DNA of 38,648 nucleotides, taken from contig JAFWRA010000121.1 in the NCBI GenBank assembly GCA_017508895.1, positions 1 through 38,648 on the forward strand, written 5' to 3'. This DNA is from Bacteroidales bacterium. GTDB taxonomy: Bacteria; Bacteroidota; Bacteroidia; Bacteroidales; F082. The notes below the pieces were generated by a model, which searched no databases, was not told the DNA's origin, and saw nothing but the letters and a program-made list of their open reading frames with translations. This document shows positions 16,438 through 26,544 of this stretch, piece after piece; positions within the stretch are counted from its first letter, which is position 1; each line of letters starts with the position of its first letter. The position numbers and the translations under genes are program-made.

Positions 16438-18422
16438 AACTCTAAAAGCTGTAGTTTATTATCCACCATCTGGCCTTCTTCAACGAAAATCCGTTTCACC
16501 TTGGCCTTTCCAGCGGCGACGATATTGTTCTCCATCTTCATGGCTTCCACCACCATCATAATCATGCCCTCATCCACTTCATCACCTTCTTTCACGTTGA
16601 TTTTCACCACCTTGCCAGGCATAGGCGACACCAACTTTGATTTGTCGTTCACCGTTTCCTTGCAAGCATAATCCAACGTGTCGTTGAGCTGGTCGGTACG
16701 GAAGCAAGTAAAGTTAAGTCCATGGAAGTTAACGATCGTCTTCTGATCCTCATTGACCGAACAATAGACCGTCTCTGCCTTTCCATTCAGCAAGATTTTC
16801 ATCTGATTGTTTTCATACCGGATAAACTCCACCTTGAAAGGAGCCTCACCCATCGTGCCTTTAATCCTTCCAGCTCCAGCATCATTAATGCAGACAGGGA
16901 CTTTTTTACCTTCCACATCCACTGTCAATTGCATGTGGAAGCGCCAATAGCCGATTTCCTCCCATACATTCTCGGTATGATGCTCAAACTGTCTCTTGCA
17001 ACAGTCAAACATCAGGAAAGAAGCCGCTATATCGTTGGCATTCAGATTGTCCCGACTATCATTCAAGGCTTTGAGCAACCCATCCTGATGAGAAGCGCAG
17101 AAGCCCGTATCTATTCTATTTTCAACAAAATCAGCATTTTTTATCACCTCCCAAAGGTAAGCTTTATTGGTGGTCAGCCCTTGGATGATAAACTCCTTCA
17201 ATGCCCGCTGTGCCGTTTCAAGCGCACTTTGACGGTTCTTGGCATGGCAAACCAATTTGGCAATCATTGGGTCGTAAGCCTCTGAAATCGTGCATGGACC
17301 GTCAATGCTACTATCGACACGGGCACCACGAATCTGAGGTTCGTGATAAGCCGTCACCTTACCTGGAGTAGGAAGGAATCCATTTTCAGGGTTTTCGGCA
17401 TAGATTCGCAGTTCGATGGCATGGCCTTGTGGTTGAATCATATCCTGCGTCCAGCCCATCTCCTTCCCTCTCGCAATGCGAATCTGCTCTTCCACGATGT
17501 CGATGCCCGTGCGCATTTCGGTCACAGGATGTTCCACTTGAATGCGTGTATTGATTTCCAAGAAATAAAAATTCAAGTCCTTGTCGACCAAAAACTCCAC
17601 CGTCCCGGCGTTGCGGTAGCCGATGGCCTTGCAAAGCTTCACGGCCGTTTCCAACATCTGCTGACGTTTTTCCTCTGTCAAGGTTGGCGACGGCGACTCT
17701 TCGATGATTTTCTGATAACGGCGTTGTATGGTACACTCACGCTCATGAAGATGAATGATGTTTCCGTGATGGTCAGCCAGCACCTGCACCTCGATATGTC
17801 GCGGATTCTCAATGTATTGCTCCACAAAAACCGTCCCATCAGCGAAATACTTCTCCGCCTCACGGGAGGCACGTTCCAACTCCTCCTGCAAGTCCTCTTT
17901 TCGCCTGACGATATGCATACCTTTGCCGCCGCCGCCTGCCGCCGCCTTGATCAACACCGGATAAGGCATCTTGGAGGACTGCATCAGAATCTCCTCCTTG
18001 CTTCCTGTGAGACCAAAAGTGACTGGGATGCCTTCCTTTATGGCAATGTTTCGGGCCGCAATCTTATTGCCCATCAAACGAATCACTTCCGCATCTGGAC
18101 CAATGAAAATCAAGTTGTTGGAGGCACACGCTTCAGCCAACTCGGGGTTCTCGGAGAGGAAGCCGTAACCAGGATGGATGGCATCGGCACCTGAATCCAA
18201 GGCGGCATCGATGATTTTCTGAATATTAAGATAAGTATCTTTCAACATGCCGTCGCCAAGAGGATAAGCCTCGTCAGCCAAACGACGGTGCAAAGCCTCG
18301 GCATCATTGTCAGCAAAGACCGCTACAGAGGCGATATGCAGCCTACGCAAAGTCTTGATAATCCGCACTGCAATCTCGCCGCGGTTGGCAACCAGCACTT
18401 TATTGATTCTTTTTGCGTTCAT
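16428..18422 (-). CDS. Biotin-dependent acyl-CoA carboxylase, alpha subunit (biotin carboxylase + BCCP)
   Basis: A 664-residue protein. Residues 1-450 are biotin carboxylase: VLVANRGEIAVRII, HPGYGFLSENPELA, AAAGGGGKGMHIV for ATP, EFLVDKDLNFYFLEINTRIQVEHPVTE, and RIYAENP. A middle beta domain (about 480-590) resembles the BT domain of propionyl- or methylcrotonyl-CoA carboxylases. The C-terminal 75 residues are a biotinyl domain with EAMKMEN, biotin on Lys629. ATP-dependent carboxylation of biotin supports propionyl-, methylcrotonyl- or acetyl-CoA carboxylation; which one cannot be fixed. The carboxyltransferase (beta) subunit is not in the window. The next gene is an acyl-CoA dehydrogenase, favouring a catabolic role. 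The start ATG at 18422 removes six non-conserved residues. Confidence 0.93.
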   Translation of the reverse strand: MNAKRINKVLVANRGEIAVRIIKTLRRLHIASVAVFADNDAEALHRRLADEAYPLGDGMLKDTYLNIQKIIDAALDSGADAIHPGYGFLSENPELAEACASNNLIFIGPDAEVIRLMGNKIAARNIAIKEGIPVTFGLTGSKEEILMQSSKMPYPVLIKAAAGGGGKGMHIVRRKEDLQEELERASREAEKYFADGTVFVEQYIENPRHIEVQVLADHHGNIIHLHERECTIQRRYQKIIEESPSPTLTEEKRQQMLETAVKLCKAIGYRNAGTVEFLVDKDLNFYFLEINTRIQVEHPVTEMRTGIDIVEEQIRIARGKEMGWTQDMIQPQGHAIELRIYAENPENGFLPTPGKVTAYHEPQIRGARVDSSIDGPCTISEAYDPMIAKLVCHAKNRQSALETAQRALKEFIIQGLTTNKAYLWEVIKNADFVENRIDTGFCASHQDGLLKALNDSRDNLNANDIAASFLMFDCCKRQFEHHTENVWEEIGYWRFHMQLTVDVEGKKVPVCINDAGAGRIKGTMGEAPFKVEFIRYENNQMKILLNGKAETVYCSVNEDQKTIVNFHGLNFTCFRTDQLNDTLDYACKETVNDKSKLVSPMPGKVVKINVKEGDEVDEGMIMMVVEAMKMENNIVAAGKAKVKRIFVEEGQMVDNKLQLLELES

Positions 18423-18442
18423 TGTTTCAAAAAATAACACCG

Positions 18443-18473
18443 CAAAAATAGTCTTTTTCTACAGAAAACAAAA
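18443..18473 (-). promoter_or_regulatory. Promoter for the carboxylase-dehydrogenase pair
   Basis: On the minus strand TTTTG (18473-18469), 18 nt, then TATTTTTG (18450-18443). The ATG is 20 nt downstream. Confidence 0.65.
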
Positions 18474-18663
18474 CTATTATCATTTCATTTGCTCATAATC
18501 GCACGCCAAACCGCTTTGCGAGGGCTCATTATACATGAAAGGCGACATCGGGAAAATGTTCGTTGAAGAAGGCCACAGCCTGTTTAAACAAGTGCAAAGG
18601 CACATTTTTTCGGGGTAAAATGATGCTCTGAAGAAAAAAATTTGAAAAATTTGCAGAAAAATG

Positions 18664-18693
18664 TTTGGCGAATTGAAAAATGTTGTATTTTTG
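18664..18693 (+). promoter_or_regulatory. Promoter for tRNA-Ala
   Basis: TTTG at 18664-18667, an 18-nt gap, then TATTTTTGC at 18686-18694. The tRNA begins 14 nt after the box. Confidence 0.7.
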
Positions 18694-18706
18694 CAGCCGC
18701 AAATGA

Positions 18707-18780
<74 letters not shown>

Positions 18781-18788
18781 CAAAAAAG

Positions 18789-18821
18789 AAAACCCGCTGA
18801 AGAGCCAGCGGGTTTTTCTTT
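18789..18821. terminator. Terminator between tRNA-Ala and the AAA gene
   Basis: CCCGCTG (18793-18799) pairs with CAGCGGG (18806-18812), preceded by A-rich and followed by TTTTTCTTT sequence. It works for the tRNA and probably also for the convergent ATPase gene, whose stop lies at its edge. Confidence 0.88.
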
Positions 18822-20290
18822 ATGACTTCACAATGACATTTCCAGTAGTAGCGTCCTTGAAATTGCTCTCCGCAAACACCTTTTTCATGTCCTCAATCTG
18901 GCGCTTGCACGACTTTGAAATGCTGATGGTCCGTAAAGCAATCTTTTCAAGCGTTTCCATATTCAAGTTCTTCTGCTCGATGAAAATCTCTTCCATTGCC
19001 TCATTGACAACCGCTTCAATATCAGCACCATTGAAGCCATCAGTATGCTTAATTAGTTTCTCTGAAGGTTCAAGGTTTCCATAACCTTTTTTCTTAAGAT
19101 GCACATCGAAAATGGCCTTGCGTTCTTCTGCAGTCGGCAAGTTCACGCAGAAAATCTCATCGAAACGACCTTTTCGTTTCAATTCAGGGGGCAAATGGTC
19201 AGCGTTATTGGCCGTAGCGATGACGTAAACACTACTCGTCTTGTCTTGCATCCACGAGAGGAAGTAGCCAAACATTCGGGTCATGATATCGTTTCCGCCA
19301 ATGCCCGAAAATGCCTTCTCGATTTCGTCGATCCACAGCACACATGGTGAAGCAGCCTCAGCAATTTGAATGGCTCGGTGCAGGTTTCCTTCACTTTCAC
19401 CCACATATTTTCCCATCATGCTTCCCATATCCATTTTCAACAAAGGCGTATTGAACAAAGCCGCCGATGCCTTGGCGCACAATGATTTTCCGCAACCAGG
19501 CATGCCAACGATAAAAACACCTTTGGGCACAGCCACATTTTTGTTGATGGCTTCGCCAATGTTCTTGATAATCTTTTCTTTTTTCAGCAGGTATGATTTC
19601 AAGGCATTCAAGCCTCCGATGCTGTCGAGATTGGCTGGCGTGTCGACGAGCTCAAGCAAACCGGATTTCCTGACCATCTGCTTCTTGTGCTGCAGTATCA
19701 TGGATTGGTCTTCGGCGGTCAGCGTTCCGTTGCTGCTCATGGCCATATCCAGCATCCGGTCAATCTCAAAATAGGTCAAGCCTTTCAGCGAAGGCATCAG
19801 TTTCTCCATCTCGGCTTCCCTAAAGTTTTCCTTATACTCGTTGACTTCAACGTGCCAATCAATCAGTTCCTTTATTTCTTCGTCACTTGGGAATGCTATG
19901 TCAAGATAAGAAGCGTATTTGTCGAGTTCTTGGGGCAGATGGATATAGGTTGAGACGATGATGACGGTCGTGCTGAACGCCACGGTCGACAGCCTTGGCA
20001 ATGCCTTCGGCAATAGCGGCTTTATCTTCGTCATTTCTGCCTGCAGTGAGTTTATCGGTTTCGGAAAGAATCCATCTCTTGGTCGTATCGCCGTTTTCGT
20101 GTGCGGCTTCCAACGACGCTTTCTTTTCTTGCATCTTGTCAAGCAACGACAAAGAAGAATTGATGTCTTCCATGCACTTTTCGCTCGCGCCCATTTCATG
20201 AGCCACCTGAGCGATGATTTGTTCCACCTCCATTTCAGGATGGGCTTCGTATGCTTGCAGCAATGCTGCCATGATTTCGCTGTAGGTCAT
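18820..20290 (-). pseudogene. AAA+ ATPase (Ycf46/SpoVK-like), frameshifted
   Basis: The ATPase domain is intact: GMPGCGKS Walker A, VLWIDEIEKAF Walker B, RKGRFDEIF sensor region. It is preceded by VSTYIHLPQELDKYASYL, as in Ycf46-like ATPases (...LPxEL...). The N-terminal 105 residues (MTYSEIMAALLQAYEAHPEM...) are in another frame, read from 20290 and running out after KAVDRG. Both frames meet at about 19976. Removing one A from the plus-strand GAACGCC there would give DRGVSTTVIIVSTYI and a single 489-residue protein. The total length is 3 x 490 + 1, as expected for one extra base. It could be a true pseudogene or an assembly error. It is the last gene of the minus-strand run that includes ctpA and fabD. 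Confidence 0.8.
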
Positions 20291-20342
20291 ATATTTATAA
20301 TATTGCTGTAAATGTAGTCTATTTCCAGACCAATGAACGTTT

Positions 20343-21929
20343 CTACTTCTTCAATTCCTCCAACGCGCGCTGCAAGATCTCATCCATCGGTGCATAGATG
20401 GGGTAAAAACCTTCATCATCGAAGAGGTTGCGGGCAATGTAAGCTTTCAACAAGATATTAGCCTCGCGGCGTGCCACCTGCTTCTGCTCATCGGTGCCTT
20501 TGATGCCTTTTTCGTCGACCAGTTTCAGAAGCTCTGCAAACATGGCGTCACTCACCTCAAAACCTTGGTTGAAAGCCTTAACGGTCTTGTAACGTTGCAA
20601 CTGCTGACGATGCTTGTCGGTGTATTCAAAAGCATATTGATAAAGCAAGCCTAAATTGACGATGCGGTTGAAATAGTATTCCAAGGTGTCGTTCGGCAAT
20701 GGCACATAGATGTCGGGCATGATGCCACCGCCACCGTAGACGGTTTTACCTTTGGGCGTTGTGTATTTCAACGAGTCGGCGAAATGGATGCTGTCCTCGC
20801 TGAAGAGCTCACCGTTTTCCAAACGCTCAAACGACTCAAGCAAGTACTTTTCATGATCGCTGTCGTAGGGCTTCTGGATGCAGCGTCCCGTGGGCGTGTA
20901 GTAACGAGCCACTGTAAGGCGAATAGCGGATTTGTCACTAAGCATGATTTGCTCCTGCACCAAGCCCTTGCCAAACGAACGCCGACCGATGATGGTGCCA
21001 CGGTCGTTGTCCTGCAAGGCACCGGCCACAATCTCGCTCGCGCTGGCCGATTCACCGTCGATAAGCACCACAACGGGAATATCTTCCAGCATCCCATGGC
21101 GACGCGCTTTCATATACTGGCGCGGACGGTTGCGACCTTCAGTATAGACGATAAGGCTGCCCTTGGGCAAAAACTCGTCGGCGATATCCACTGCAGCATT
21201 CAAATAACCGCCTGAGTTGCCCCGAAGGTCAAAGACCAGTTCCTTCATGCCTTGGGCTTTCAGGTCTTTGACACCTTTTCTGAACTCTTCGACCGTAGTC
21301 GCAGAGAACTTGCTGAGCTTCAGATAGCCGACTTTTTCATCAAGCATATAGGCGATGTCAACGCTATAGGTGGGAATCGCGGCACGTGTAATGGTATAGT
21401 CGAGCAGGCCCTCCACCCCACGACGCAGCACCTTGACGCGAACCTTGGTGTTTTTCGGGCCTTTCAGCTTACGCATCACATCCTCATTCTTCAAGTTTTT
21501 ACTTGCCACCAAGGTGTCGTCAACATAGATGATACGGTCGCCCGCCAAAATGCCCACTTTCTCGGAAGGGCCTCCTTTGATGACGTTGACGATGGCGATG
21601 GTATCCTTTTCCAAGCGGAACTGTACTCCGATGCCATCAAAGCTACCCAATAGCGGGTCATTCACCTCGTTGAATTCCTCCAAAGAGACGTATGCGCTGT
21701 GCGGGTCAAGTTTCTCCATCATTGCGGCGATGGCTTCGTCCTGAAGTTGATGTGCATCAGGCTGCTCAACATAATCATTGCCGATGTACCACATCACCTC
21801 GTCAAACTTGCTGCCGCCATCCACAATCGGGGCAGTTTTCCTGACACCTCTTATAATATAGAAACCCACCATGAAGCCTGCCAACATCAGCAAGACACTC
21901 ATAATGGGTCTGATTTTGTTTTTATCCAT
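20343..21929 (-). CDS. C-terminal processing protease (S41 family, CtpA/Prc-like)
   Basis: A 528-residue protein with one N-terminal membrane anchor (about residues 9-27), periplasmic otherwise. An N-terminal helical region is followed by a PDZ domain (about 95-180; GIGVQFRLE, VGILAGDRIIYVDD), then the S41 core: FDLRGNSGGYLNAAV, a DGESASASEIVAGAL serine loop (about 291-305) and FGKGLVQEQ with Lys321 of the Ser-Lys dyad. The C-terminal 150 residues are helical. It trims C-termini of envelope proteins. It starts 11 bases after the fabD stop on the same strand. Confidence 0.93.
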   Translation of the reverse strand: MDKNKIRPIMSVLLMLAGFMVGFYIIRGVRKTAPIVDGGSKFDEVMWYIGNDYVEQPDAHQLQDEAIAAMMEKLDPHSAYVSLEEFNEVNDPLLGSFDGIGVQFRLEKDTIAIVNVIKGGPSEKVGILAGDRIIYVDDTLVASKNLKNEDVMRKLKGPKNTKVRVKVLRRGVEGLLDYTITRAAIPTYSVDIAYMLDEKVGYLKLSKFSATTVEEFRKGVKDLKAQGMKELVFDLRGNSGGYLNAAVDIADEFLPKGSLIVYTEGRNRPRQYMKARRHGMLEDIPVVVLIDGESASASEIVAGALQDNDRGTIIGRRSFGKGLVQEQIMLSDKSAIRLTVARYYTPTGRCIQKPYDSDHEKYLLESFERLENGELFSEDSIHFADSLKYTTPKGKTVYGGGGIMPDIYVPLPNDTLEYYFNRIVNLGLLYQYAFEYTDKHRQQLQRYKTVKAFNQGFEVSDAMFAELLKLVDEKGIKGTDEQKQVARREANILLKAYIARNLFDDEGFYPIYAPMDEILQRALEELKK

Positions 21930-21940
21930 GTTTTACGCTG

Positions 21941-22831
21941 TCATTCGACGGTTGCACTCGACAATTCTAAATTTCTGTCCATCTTGCGGAACAATCCTTG
22001 CAGCACCGTGCCAGGTCCCACTTCGACCACAGTACGGACTCCCGTAGCCAAAATGTTGCTCATGGTCTGCGTCCACATCACGGGTGAAGTCAGTTGGGCA
22101 ATCAGGTTCTTCTTGATGATCTCGGGGTCGTTGACCGACTGTCCGGTAACATTCTGGTAAACGGGACAGATGCCTTGGTTGAACGTGGTCTCCTTGATGG
22201 CTTCGGCAAGCTCGACACGAGCCGGCTCCATCAATGGGCTATGAAAAGCGCCACCCACACTCAGCTGCACCACACGTTTGGCGCCAGCCTCCTTCAGTTT
22301 TACGGAAGCGGCAGCCACGCCTTCCAAAGAGCCCGAGATGACCAACTGGCCGGGGCAGTTATAGTTGGCAGGCACCACCACTGCATCTTTGATGGACGCA
22401 CAAACACTCTCGATTAAGGAATCTTCAGCTCCTATGACAGCAGCCATCGTGCCAGGCTGAGCCTCGCAGGCTTTCTGCATAGCCATGGCGCGCTTGCTCA
22501 CCAAACGCAAGCCGTCTTCAAAGCTAAGCACCTTGTTGGCTACCAAAGCCGAAAACTCACCCAAAGAATGGCCTGCCACCATGGTGGGGTCAAAGTCCTC
22601 AAGCAAAGAAGCCAAAATCACCGAATGCAGGAAGACGGCCGGCTGGGTCACCTTGGTTTGGCGCAAGTCTTCTTCCGTGCCTTCAAACATGACATCGGTA
22701 ATCTTGAATTTCAAGATACTATTGGCTTTCTTGAACATATCCTTGGCTTTCGACGACTTGTCGAACAAGTCTTTGCCCATCCCTACAAACTGGGCCCCTT
22801 GACCGGGGAAAACGTATGCTTTAATCATCAT
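21941..22831 (-). CDS. fabD: Malonyl-CoA:ACP transacylase
   Basis: A 296-residue enzyme loading malonyl onto acyl-carrier protein for fatty-acid synthesis. FPGQGAQFVGMG at the N-terminus, VAGHSLGEFSALV with the nucleophile Ser89, Arg in LRLVSKRAMAMQ, and GGAFHSPLM with the catalytic His (about residue 200). The start is MM; the second Met (22828) is equally possible. It is downstream of folE with a heptad array in the 43-base gap. Confidence 0.95.
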   Translation of the reverse strand: MMIKAYVFPGQGAQFVGMGKDLFDKSSKAKDMFKKANSILKFKITDVMFEGTEEDLRQTKVTQPAVFLHSVILASLLEDFDPTMVAGHSLGEFSALVANKVLSFEDGLRLVSKRAMAMQKACEAQPGTMAAVIGAEDSLIESVCASIKDAVVVPANYNCPGQLVISGSLEGVAAASVKLKEAGAKRVVQLSVGGAFHSPLMEPARVELAEAIKETTFNQGICPVYQNVTGQSVNDPEIIKKNLIAQLTSPVMWTQTMSNILATGVRTVVEVGPGTVLQGLFRKMDRNLELSSATVE

Positions 22832-22839
22832 TTGTTATT

Positions 22840-22877
22840 TAAGATTCAAAATTCAAAGATTTAAAATTCAAAATTCA
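22840..22877. repeat. Heptad repeat, ATTCAAA units, second copy
   Basis: ATTTAAG, ATTCAAA, ATTCAAA, G, ATTTAAA, ATTCAAA, ATTCAGT. The order and the single-G interruption repeat those at 16391-16437. It fills the fabD-folE gap and includes the folE stop. Confidence 0.75.
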
Positions 22878-23498
22878 GTGCAAGTTACTGCCTATTAGTT
22901 GGAAGAACTCTTCGCGGGTAGTTTCGCGCTCGAAGGCACCGATGAAGTCGCTCGTCGTGGTCACGGCACCTTGCTTCTGCACGCCACGCATCGACATACA
23001 CAGATGTCGTGCCTCGATGACCACTGCCACACCCAAAGGATGCAGCGCATCGTTGATGGCGTTCTTGATTTGGGTGGTCAAGCGCTCTTGTACCTGAAGA
23101 CGGCGGGAATACGCCTCCACCACACGAGCGATTTTGCTCAGTCCGGTGATGTAGCCATTGGGGATATAACCGACGTGGGCTTTACCGATAAACGGAATCA
23201 GGTGATGTTCACATAACGAATACACCTCAATATCCTTGACAATTACCATTTGGCGATAATCTTCCTTGAACTTTGCCGACAACAGGATCTCCATCGGGTC
23301 TTGTTCATACCCTTGCGTAAGGAACTGCATAGATCTGGCTACGCGCAAAGGCGTCTTTAGAAGGCCCTCGCGTTGCGGGTCTTCTCCCAAAAGTTCCAGA
23401 ATAGCGGCGTAGTGCTCCTGAAGTTTAGCCAACCGTTCCGTGTCGTACTGCTCGACGACTTCGTAGCCGAAACGTTTCCTAAGCTTTTCGTCCATCAT
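22875..23498 (-). CDS. folE: GTP cyclohydrolase I
   Basis: A 207-residue enzyme converting GTP to 7,8-dihydroneopterin triphosphate for folate. Motifs: [20 protein letters not shown] (zinc Cys and His), [23 protein letters not shown], and [16 protein letters not shown] with the third zinc ligand. The long frame extends into the upstream gene. The ATG at 23498 is chosen because its A is also the last base of the bactofilin stop codon, implying translational coupling, and because it begins at the usual N-terminus ([11 protein letters not shown]). Confidence 0.95.
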   Translation of the reverse strand: MMDEKLRKRFGYEVVEQYDTERLAKLQEHYAAILELLGEDPQREGLLKTPLRVARSMQFLTQGYEQDPMEILLSAKFKEDYRQMVIVKDIEVYSLCEHHLIPFIGKAHVGYIPNGYITGLSKIARVVEAYSRRLQVQERLTTQIKNAINDALHPLGVAVVIEARHLCMSMRGVQKQGAVTTTSDFIGAFERETTREEFFQLIGSNLH

Positions 23499-23866
23499 CA
23501 GCCGATTTTTTGCTTGGGCATTGCCACTGTCGATTGCTGTCCCATGACACATTTGCCTGTGAACTGGGCACCTACTTCGATGAGCAACTGCTTGGTGGTC
23601 AAGTCGACCTCCACTTTCGAGGTGGATTTCAGGGCGGTCAGCTCATCCGTATTGATATTTCCTTTGACAACACCCGATATTTCAGCTTGTTTGCAGTTCA
23701 AATCGCCTTCGATGACGCCCGTTTGGCCTACAGAGATTTTACCATTAGATTTCACTGAGCCAATCAGATGACCGTCGATGCGGATGTCGCCATTCGACTC
23801 GATGTCGCCCTTGAAGGTAGTACCGTTTCCAATGAGGTTGCGTGCAGGTGATTCCATTATAGCCAT
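23498..23866 (-). CDS. Bactofilin (polymer-forming cytoskeletal protein)
   Basis: A 122-residue protein with a right-handed beta-helix repeat pattern: [46 protein letters not shown], and so on. Bactofilins polymerise without nucleotides and support cell shape or envelope placement. The short flanking tails ([14 protein letters not shown]) and the size are typical. It starts 5 bases after the SprE/PorW-like gene and overlaps the folE start by one base, so it is in the same transcript. Confidence 0.9.
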   Translation of the reverse strand: MAIMESPARNLIGNGTTFKGDIESNGDIRIDGHLIGSVKSNGKISVGQTGVIEGDLNCKQAEISGVVKGNINTDELTALKSTSKVEVDLTTKQLLIEVGAQFTGKCVMGQQSTVAMPKQKIG

Positions 23867-23871
23867 AGTAA

Positions 23872-26544
23872 CTAGTTTTTATTGTTGGTTTCGATGAATG
23901 TATTGTATTCTTCCAAGTCCTTGGACTGATAGAAGACAGGATAATTCTTGATTGAGATGGGGGTTATCGTATATTTCGACTTGTCGATGCCTCCAAAGAC
24001 ATAATCGCTGATGAACATTGAGGTGATATAGTCGGCGGCTTTGCTTTCATTATCGAAGCTACCGATGGTAACGATGGTGTGTTCATCGTCAAGAATGACA
24101 TTATTGACATTGAAAGAACGGGTACGATGCTCCTTCTTGTTGAAGTCGCTGATACGCACCAACAGCGGGTCGACGCGGACGGACCTCGAATCGCAGACAA
24201 TCATGACAAAATGCTCCGAATTGGGTTCGTAGACGTAGGGGGTCTCCTTCTTTATCTCAGGCTTGTCACCGCCTTTTTCATTGCCAATATCCGTCAACAC
24301 CAAACCGAGATGATACTCCTCGTTGATGGTCTCCAGTACCTGTTGCGCGTATGGCGTGATGCTGCTCTGCGGATATGTACGCACCAGGTTGTACAAGGAG
24401 AACGCCATAGTGTCGATAGCCACCAAACGGCCTTCCGCTACGGCATGAAGGAAAGCGAAACGCGGCATCAACGCTGTGTCGGCCTCATAAAGTTTCATAG
24501 CCCGCTCCGTGTTCATCTTCACACGGTAGTACTGTCCTTGTTCTAAAGCTTCGTATGTCTTGGCGTAGAACTCGGAGGCTTCCTTCTCTTGCGCCTGCAA
24601 CTTCTCGAAATAGCTCGGGTCGTTAATGAACTCCGCATAGCTCGAAGTCGGGTACTTGTCGAAAATCTTGCCTTTGTAGATCAACGCTTTTTCTTCATTC
24701 GATAAGTCTTTATACATCTTATAAAGCGCATACCAGGTGGGAAGCTCTTTTTCGTTGCCAGGATAGCGGGTGTCCAACTGCTCATACGACTCGATGGAAC
24801 GTGGCAAGTCGGAGAGACGGTCCATATAGATGAAGCCCATGTGATACAGACCGTCGGCAATGAGTGAGTCGGCCACCTCTTTCTGTTCCATGGTGAAAGG
24901 CAGGTCTTGCAAGTAATAACCTCGGTCGTGGTTGGTATAGGATATATTACTCAACGAGTCCTGATTGGCTTTGTTCTCATCCCCTTCCAAACCGCTTTCG
25001 TCTTCGCCTTTCAAGACCGCTGCGAGACTCCTCTTGTCGCTGATGTGCCAGTTGTCTTCGTTTTTACGCATACCCCATTTGCGAGTGAATTCGGTCATAC
25101 CTTTCGACACCGAGTTCGTGTTATAGAAATACCACGAGGCAGCGGCGTTGTTTGTCGGTTCCGACTTTGGTTGCTCACTCTCGCCCACTGCCGAGCCCAT
25201 CAGTGCCAGTTGCTCTTCATATTCGCGTTGGGCTTTTTCCATCTCCTCTTGCTCGATAACCTGAGCGATGATTTTATCAATCAATATGTTGCGTTCGATG
25301 GAATCCATGGCAGCCACGCGCAACAGACTGTCCTGGTCGCGGACCACGCTGGCATACATCACCAATTCATTTAGGGTTTGGGAAATGTTCATGATGCTAT
25401 CGTAGCCCTCGTATTCGCGGTTCATGCTTGAAACAGCCGTGTCGTAATACGCTTGCGCCAACTCATATTGGTTTTTCTCGAAAAGGATGGAAGCCACCTT
25501 GAGTGACGACTGCAAACGTTGTATTTGGTTGTCCTTATAAGCCGCCACCGACTTACGCAGGTAACGAACGGCTTTTGCCTCGTCGCCTTCGCGGAGGGCA
25601 AGTTCAGCCATGGCATAGTAAATACGGTCGCAGAAGTCTTCGTTGTTCGAGTCTCGGAGCATCTTGTTCATCATCTTGTAGAGCTCGGCGGCATTGTCGA
25701 CAGTGCCCACTTTAGCCATATTCATCCTCGACTCAAAGACCATCTCATATTCGGGATTGCGCTTGATGACCTTCTTGAATTGCGCCGTGGCGCGTTCCGA
25801 GTCGCCTTGAAGCATGTAAATCTGTCCCAAAATGAACATGGCACGGGTGCGCAGGTCACGGTTGTCATTGAGCATGATACCGGATTTCAGGTATTTCACG
25901 GCATTGTTATAGTCCTTCGTGGCGATATAATAGTCAGCGATGGTGAAATCCATGTTGCGCAAAAGCTCCTTGGGAGGCTTGCTCAGTCCCGATGTCTTAG
26001 CCCGCAGCTGTTCGATCAAGGCGATGGCTTTGGGGTATTCTTCGGTCTGAATGTAGGTCTTAATCAGCCACATGTTGGCCACATGAGCGATATCGTTGGC
26101 ATTGTATTCTGTGGCCACAAAGTCGAAGGTGCGCTTGGCTGGGATATAATCGTGTTTGAAGAAATGCGCCTTGCCCATGACCAGATAAGCATCGTCGATC
26201 CATTTCACGCGTTCGACATTACCGAATTTCATGGAGTGTTTCTGCACGCAGATGGAGGTCTTTTCAAGGGCACGATCCATGGTGGAGTTCATTGCCATGC
26301 CATCCTGCTTGGTACCGTAGTTATAGACGCGCAACACCTTCGAATAGTCGTCCTTCACTTGCGTCTTGAGTTGGCTCTCGCCGTCTTTTAGGCTTTTTTC
26401 GCCGTTCCAATAAATGTTGTAATGGCTGGTAAGGTTATGGTACATGCGGCGGGTGAGCGTGTTCTTCTTCGTCGAGCAACCGCTCAACAGCAGAAGTCCA
26501 ATCACGCTGACCACCGTCACGATTATGTTGGTTTTTCTATGCAC
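23872..26544 (-). CDS. T9SS-associated TPR lipoprotein (SprE/PorW-like)
   Basis: An 890-residue lipoprotein with signal peptide VVSVIGLLLLSGC and Cys23. The motif STKKNTLTRRMYHNLTSHYNIYWNG just after the Cys is the hallmark of SprE (Flavobacterium) and PorW (Porphyromonas). Tetratricopeptide-like repeats follow (AKRTFDFVATEYN, AVKYLKSGIML, ATAQFKKVIKRNPEY, AVRYLRKSV). The C-terminal 120 residues form a SPOR-like or alpha-beta domain. SprE/PorW is needed for type IX secretion and gliding, at the outer membrane. It starts with GTG preceded by AGGA, which is only 2 nt from the start codon. T9SS cargo proteins lie at 29731 and 32424 in this window. Confidence 0.88.
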   Translation of the reverse strand: MHRKTNIIVTVVSVIGLLLLSGCSTKKNTLTRRMYHNLTSHYNIYWNGEKSLKDGESQLKTQVKDDYSKVLRVYNYGTKQDGMAMNSTMDRALEKTSICVQKHSMKFGNVERVKWIDDAYLVMGKAHFFKHDYIPAKRTFDFVATEYNANDIAHVANMWLIKTYIQTEEYPKAIALIEQLRAKTSGLSKPPKELLRNMDFTIADYYIATKDYNNAVKYLKSGIMLNDNRDLRTRAMFILGQIYMLQGDSERATAQFKKVIKRNPEYEMVFESRMNMAKVGTVDNAAELYKMMNKMLRDSNNEDFCDRIYYAMAELALREGDEAKAVRYLRKSVAAYKDNQIQRLQSSLKVASILFEKNQYELAQAYYDTAVSSMNREYEGYDSIMNISQTLNELVMYASVVRDQDSLLRVAAMDSIERNILIDKIIAQVIEQEEMEKAQREYEEQLALMGSAVGESEQPKSEPTNNAAASWYFYNTNSVSKGMTEFTRKWGMRKNEDNWHISDKRSLAAVLKGEDESGLEGDENKANQDSLSNISYTNHDRGYYLQDLPFTMEQKEVADSLIADGLYHMGFIYMDRLSDLPRSIESYEQLDTRYPGNEKELPTWYALYKMYKDLSNEEKALIYKGKIFDKYPTSSYAEFINDPSYFEKLQAQEKEASEFYAKTYEALEQGQYYRVKMNTERAMKLYEADTALMPRFAFLHAVAEGRLVAIDTMAFSLYNLVRTYPQSSITPYAQQVLETINEEYHLGLVLTDIGNEKGGDKPEIKKETPYVYEPNSEHFVMIVCDSRSVRVDPLLVRISDFNKKEHRTRSFNVNNVILDDEHTIVTIGSFDNESKAADYITSMFISDYVFGGIDKSKYTITPISIKNYPVFYQSKDLEEYNTFIETNNKN

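Noticed and set aside
17343..18194. Plus-strand ORF of 283 codons
   Set aside because: Antisense to the biotin carboxylase domain.
18474..18663. Minus-strand protein-like piece (LPRKNVPLHLFKQAVAFFNEHFP) and an overlapping frame ending in DYEQMK
   Set aside because: It looks like the broken end of a lost gene upstream of the tRNA promoter, but it is too short and split between frames to name.
25519..26391. Plus-strand ORF of 290 codons
   Set aside because: Antisense to the SprE/PorW-like gene.
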